Assembly: GCA_031288215.1 (NCBI GenBank)
Contig: JAITRV010000092.1
Coordinates: forward strand, 1-30,990
Source: Spirochaetaceae bacterium
GTDB taxonomy: Bacteria; Spirochaetota; Spirochaetia; Treponematales; Breznakiellaceae
Reading direction: 5' to 3'
Length of the DNA: 30,990 nucleotides
Every line of letters begins with the position of its first letter. The first letter of the stretch is position 1. This document shows, one piece after another, positions 28,796 through 30,990 of the stretch. The translations under genes and the position numbers were made by a program. The notes under the pieces are model-generated. The model was not told the origin of the DNA, did no database searches, and worked only from the letters and a program-made list of their open reading frames with translations.

Positions 28796-30990
28796 ATAAC
28801 GATACATTTTTCCGGGCTGCTAAATCCAAGGCAGCTTTCCCCAAAATTAAAACTGTGGGGAAGCCTTGTTGTTCTTTGCTTTTCCCGGTCGCGGTGTTGT
28901 TTGTATACTCCTGCCTCAGCGGCCCCGAAACCATTCCGACTCCCCATCCCGGACTGATCGGCTTTCCTGAACAAGCCGCCCAGGATACGACGGCTGAAAA
29001 CCTGCCGGCTGAAGATCCGACGGATGTAAATCCGACGGAGCCCATGCCGGAGGAAGCTCAAACATCTCCCACAGGTGCTTTAGAGTCTGATGAACCCGAG
29101 CCTGAGCCGGTGCCCGAGCCTGAGCCCGAGCCTGAGCCGGTGCCCGAACCGGTGCCCGAACCCGAACCCGAACCCGAGCCTGAGCCGGTGCCCGAGCCTG
29201 AGCCGGTGCCCGAGCCGGAACCCGAGCCGGTGCCTGAACCCGAGCCGGTGCCCGAACCTGAGTCGGAACCGGAACCCGAACCGGAACCCGAGCCTGAGCC
29301 GGAACCGGAGCCGGAAATTGAGATCAGGTATGAACCTGAGTTTGAACTTGAATCTGAATCACTTGAATCGGAAGATGTGCTGACGGAGGCTGTCCTCTAT
29401 GACATGGAGGAGCCCCTTCCCGAAGAGAGGGCCGAGGCTTTGCTGCCACCCGGTGTTTTCCGGGATGAGGAGGAAGTCCTGCTTCCCGAACCGTTTATCG
29501 ACTTTGCCGAATCCCTGGTGGAGCCCCAGCCCCCACAGGAGGAGCCCCTTAGATCTGCGCTGCCTGAGCCTCTGGCCCCCTACTTGCCCGAGCCTCCGGC
29601 GGAGATCCCGGTGATGGCAGAACCTCCGGCCCCTGTTCAACCGGAAGCCGCCCCGTCCCCTATTACTGTGGCCCCCGCCCCTGAACCTGCTGTGGTTCCC
29701 ATTCCAGTCCCTGCCCCCATTCCTGAACCTATGGCCGGGCCTGTTGCCGAGCCCGTGACCCCTGTGGTTCCCCCGGTGGCTACTCCACTGGTACCGGAAA
29801 CCGTGCCCCCCTTCATCCGGCCTGCCGAGGAGGAGACGCCCCCCCTGACCCGGGAGCCTGCCCCCCGGCAGGTCCTGCCCGAATCCCCTGCCTATACTCC
29901 GCCCGATATCGGGGAACAGGGGATGAACTTTTCCCGGGTGGTCCGGGCAACGGTGGGACAGTTAGTGGAGGTACCCTTCCGGGGTAACGGCTGGGTGTAC
30001 CTGGGTGAACTGGGATCCCGTCCGGGCATTGTTTACAATTCGCGGCGCCTTGATTCGGAGGGGCAGAGCTTTGTGTTCCGTGTGGAGGCAGCGGGGATCT
30101 ACGGGCTGAAATTCTACAAGCAAGACTTTATCCGCGACTATATTTTGAATGACTATGTCCAGGTTGTTGCCAGTGATCCGCCGGAGGCTGCCGCTACGGG
30201 CTGGTTTAACCCGGCCATTGACCGGGGCCGGGTGGTGGCGGAACCCCGCTGGCCCAGCGCCCTTGAGGAGGCGGAACTTATCAGCCGGGCCTCCGGGGTA
30301 GAGACTAGCCCCACTGCCTCACAGACCACGGAAAGGCCGCTTGAGGCCACAGGGGTTGGGCCCTTGGTATCGGGGGGGCCGGGCACCCAGCCCCAGACCG
30401 GCCAAACCGGGACCACCCAGGCCGGGGCCACGGTACAAGGTGGAACCACGGTACAAGGTGGAACCACGGCACAGGGTGGAACCACGGTGCCGAGGGGAAC
30501 CGCGACGCAAGGTGCCGCCCAGGCTGGGACTACCCAGGCTGGGGCCGCTGCCCCGGCCCGGGAAACCACGCGGTCCGCGGTGTCCGACGCGGGGGTGGTC
30601 CCCGTCGAGAGCGCCGCCATATCCCCAGCGCCTCAAGGGCCGGTGGAATCGTCCGGCGCGGCGAGCCCCGGTACGGCGGGGTCCGGTGCAGCAAACGCCC
30701 AGGTGGAGCTGTCGCCGGGCGACTACCTGGATTCGGCACGGAGGGAGTACGATGCCGGTCGTGTGGCAACGGCCCTGGCGATTCTGGATCAGTTCCGGGA
30801 ACGTTACCCTTCGGGCAGTGACGAGGCCTGGTGGCTCTACGGCCAGCTTTACGAGGCCAGCGGTCCCTCCAGGGATATCCGTACCGCGCTGGATTACTAC
30901 CGCCGCCTTGTCCAGGAGTATCCCCAAAGCCGCCGCTACGACGAGGCCCGCCGGCGCATAGCCTACCTGGAGCGGTACTACATCAACATC
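28792..30990 (+). CDS. Lipoprotein with Pro-Glu repeat and TPR-like C-terminus (runs off the right edge)
   Basis: The frame is open from TTG 28792 to the window end (733 residues). GGAG (28780-28783) lies eight bases before the TTG, which overlaps the upstream stop; a GTG at 28855 is an alternative. The signal peptide h-region (about 28-39) ends in VYSC with C41 as the likely lipidated residue. Residues 101-175 are an almost pure Pro-Glu/Pro-Val repeat, followed by Pro/Glu-rich linker to about 375. A compact beta-rich domain lies at about 380-458 (VEVPFRGNGWVYLGEL). Then comes a low-complexity linker with TVQGGT repeats, and from about 640 a TPR-like helical region (DYLDSARREYDAGRVATALA, FRERYPSGSDEAWWLYG). 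The arrangement suggests a long-armed envelope scaffold; function unknown. Confidence 0.85.
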   Translation, partial: MNNDTFFRAAKSKAAFPKIKTVGKPCCSLLFPVAVLFVYSCLSGPETIPTPHPGLIGFPEQAAQDTTAENLPAEDPTDVNPTEPMPEEAQTSPTGALESDEPEPEPVPEPEPEPEPVPEPVPEPEPEPEPEPVPEPEPVPEPEPEPVPEPEPVPEPESEPEPEPEPEPEPEPEPEIEIRYEPEFELESESLESEDVLTEAVLYDMEEPLPEERAEALLPPGVFRDEEEVLLPEPFIDFAESLVEPQPPQEEPLRSALPEPLAPYLPEPPAEIPVMAEPPAPVQPEAAPSPITVAPAPEPAVVPIPVPAPIPEPMAGPVAEPVTPVVPPVATPLVPETVPPFIRPAEEETPPLTREPAPRQVLPESPAYTPPDIGEQGMNFSRVVRATVGQLVEVPFRGNGWVYLGELGSRPGIVYNSRRLDSEGQSFVFRVEAAGIYGLKFYKQDFIRDYILNDYVQVVASDPPEAAATGWFNPAIDRGRVVAEPRWPSALEEAELISRASGVETSPTASQTTERPLEATGVGPLVSGGPGTQPQTGQTGTTQAGATVQGGTTVQGGTTAQGGTTVPRGTATQGAAQAGTTQAGAAAPARETTRSAVSDAGVVPVESAAISPAPQGPVESSGAASPGTAGSGAANAQVELSPGDYLDSARREYDAGRVATALAILDQFRERYPSGSDEAWWLYGQLYEASGPSRDIRTALDYYRRLVQEYPQSRRYDEARRRIAYLERYYINI
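29092..29316 (+). repeat. Hexamer-type repeat encoding Pro-Glu
   Basis: About 37 copies of a degenerate CCN-GAR/GTG unit encode PE/PV dipeptides (residues 101-175). Third positions vary (CCC, CCG, CCT; GAA, GAG), so it is not a recent perfect expansion, though blocks such as CCTGAGCCGGTGCCCGAG recur and point to segmental duplications. The encoded stretch should be a stiff, extended, negatively charged arm. Confidence 0.85.
30430..30501 (+). repeat. 18-base tandem repeat encoding TVQGGT
   Basis: ACGGTACAAGGTGGAACC occurs at 30430-30447 and 30448-30465, then with two changes at 30466-30483, and as a more diverged fourth unit to 30501. The first two copies are identical, so this array is younger than the Pro-Glu one. 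It keeps the reading frame. Confidence 0.8.

Overview
The window looks like the chromosome of a treponeme-type spirochaete, probably of the GC-rich insect-gut branch. Four things point that way: the run of ribosomal genes without adk, map or infA; spirochaete-style lipoprotein signal peptides; a large dCACHE chemoreceptor; and strong use of GGC/CGG/CTC-type codons. The species cannot be fixed from sequence alone. No rRNA, tRNA, insertion sequence, phage or CRISPR array was found.

Layout. 1-183 (-) is the start of a lipoprotein gene. 184-1259 is a long non-coding stretch packed with hairpins. It holds an attenuator-like terminator just before the lipoprotein start, two related hairpin-plus-terminator elements, four GGACC/GGTCC palindromes and a candidate small RNA. 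1260-4520 (+) carries tex and rsmG. 4718-5584 is rpsL-rpsG, followed by a roughly 520-base gap with a terminator and then tuf (6109-7308) with its own promoter; fusA is not there. 7382-18151 is the S10-spc cluster from rpsJ to secY. After a hairpin-rich gap, 18358-21381 is the alpha cluster rpmJ-rpsM-rpsK-rpsD-rpoA-rplQ, ending with an unrecognised 59-residue zinc-ribbon gene. On the minus strand, prfA-prmC-rel (25758 to 21705) form a tightly packed unit that converges on the ribosomal cluster. From 25984 (+) come a methyl-accepting chemotaxis protein, a small single-pass membrane protein, and a coupled proline/glutamate-repeat lipoprotein with a C-terminal TPR-like region that runs off the window.

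How they fit together. Most of the window builds or serves the ribosome and RNA polymerase: ribosomal proteins, EF-Tu, RNA polymerase alpha, the 16S methyltransferase RsmG, release factor 1 and its methyltransferase PrmC, a (p)ppGpp synthetase that would throttle this machinery, and Tex, an S1-domain nucleic-acid-binding factor. SecY exports proteins. The two ends of the window are envelope and sensory genes.

The ribosomal part is conventional. The parts most worth a second look are the 184-971 RNA-structure cluster, the uncharacterised zinc-ribbon gene at 21422, the Rel protein whose hydrolase site is degenerate while its synthetase keeps an RxKD motif, the 9-base tandem repeat inside prmC, two promoters whose -10 boxes abut start codons, and the PE-repeat/TPR lipoprotein pair.
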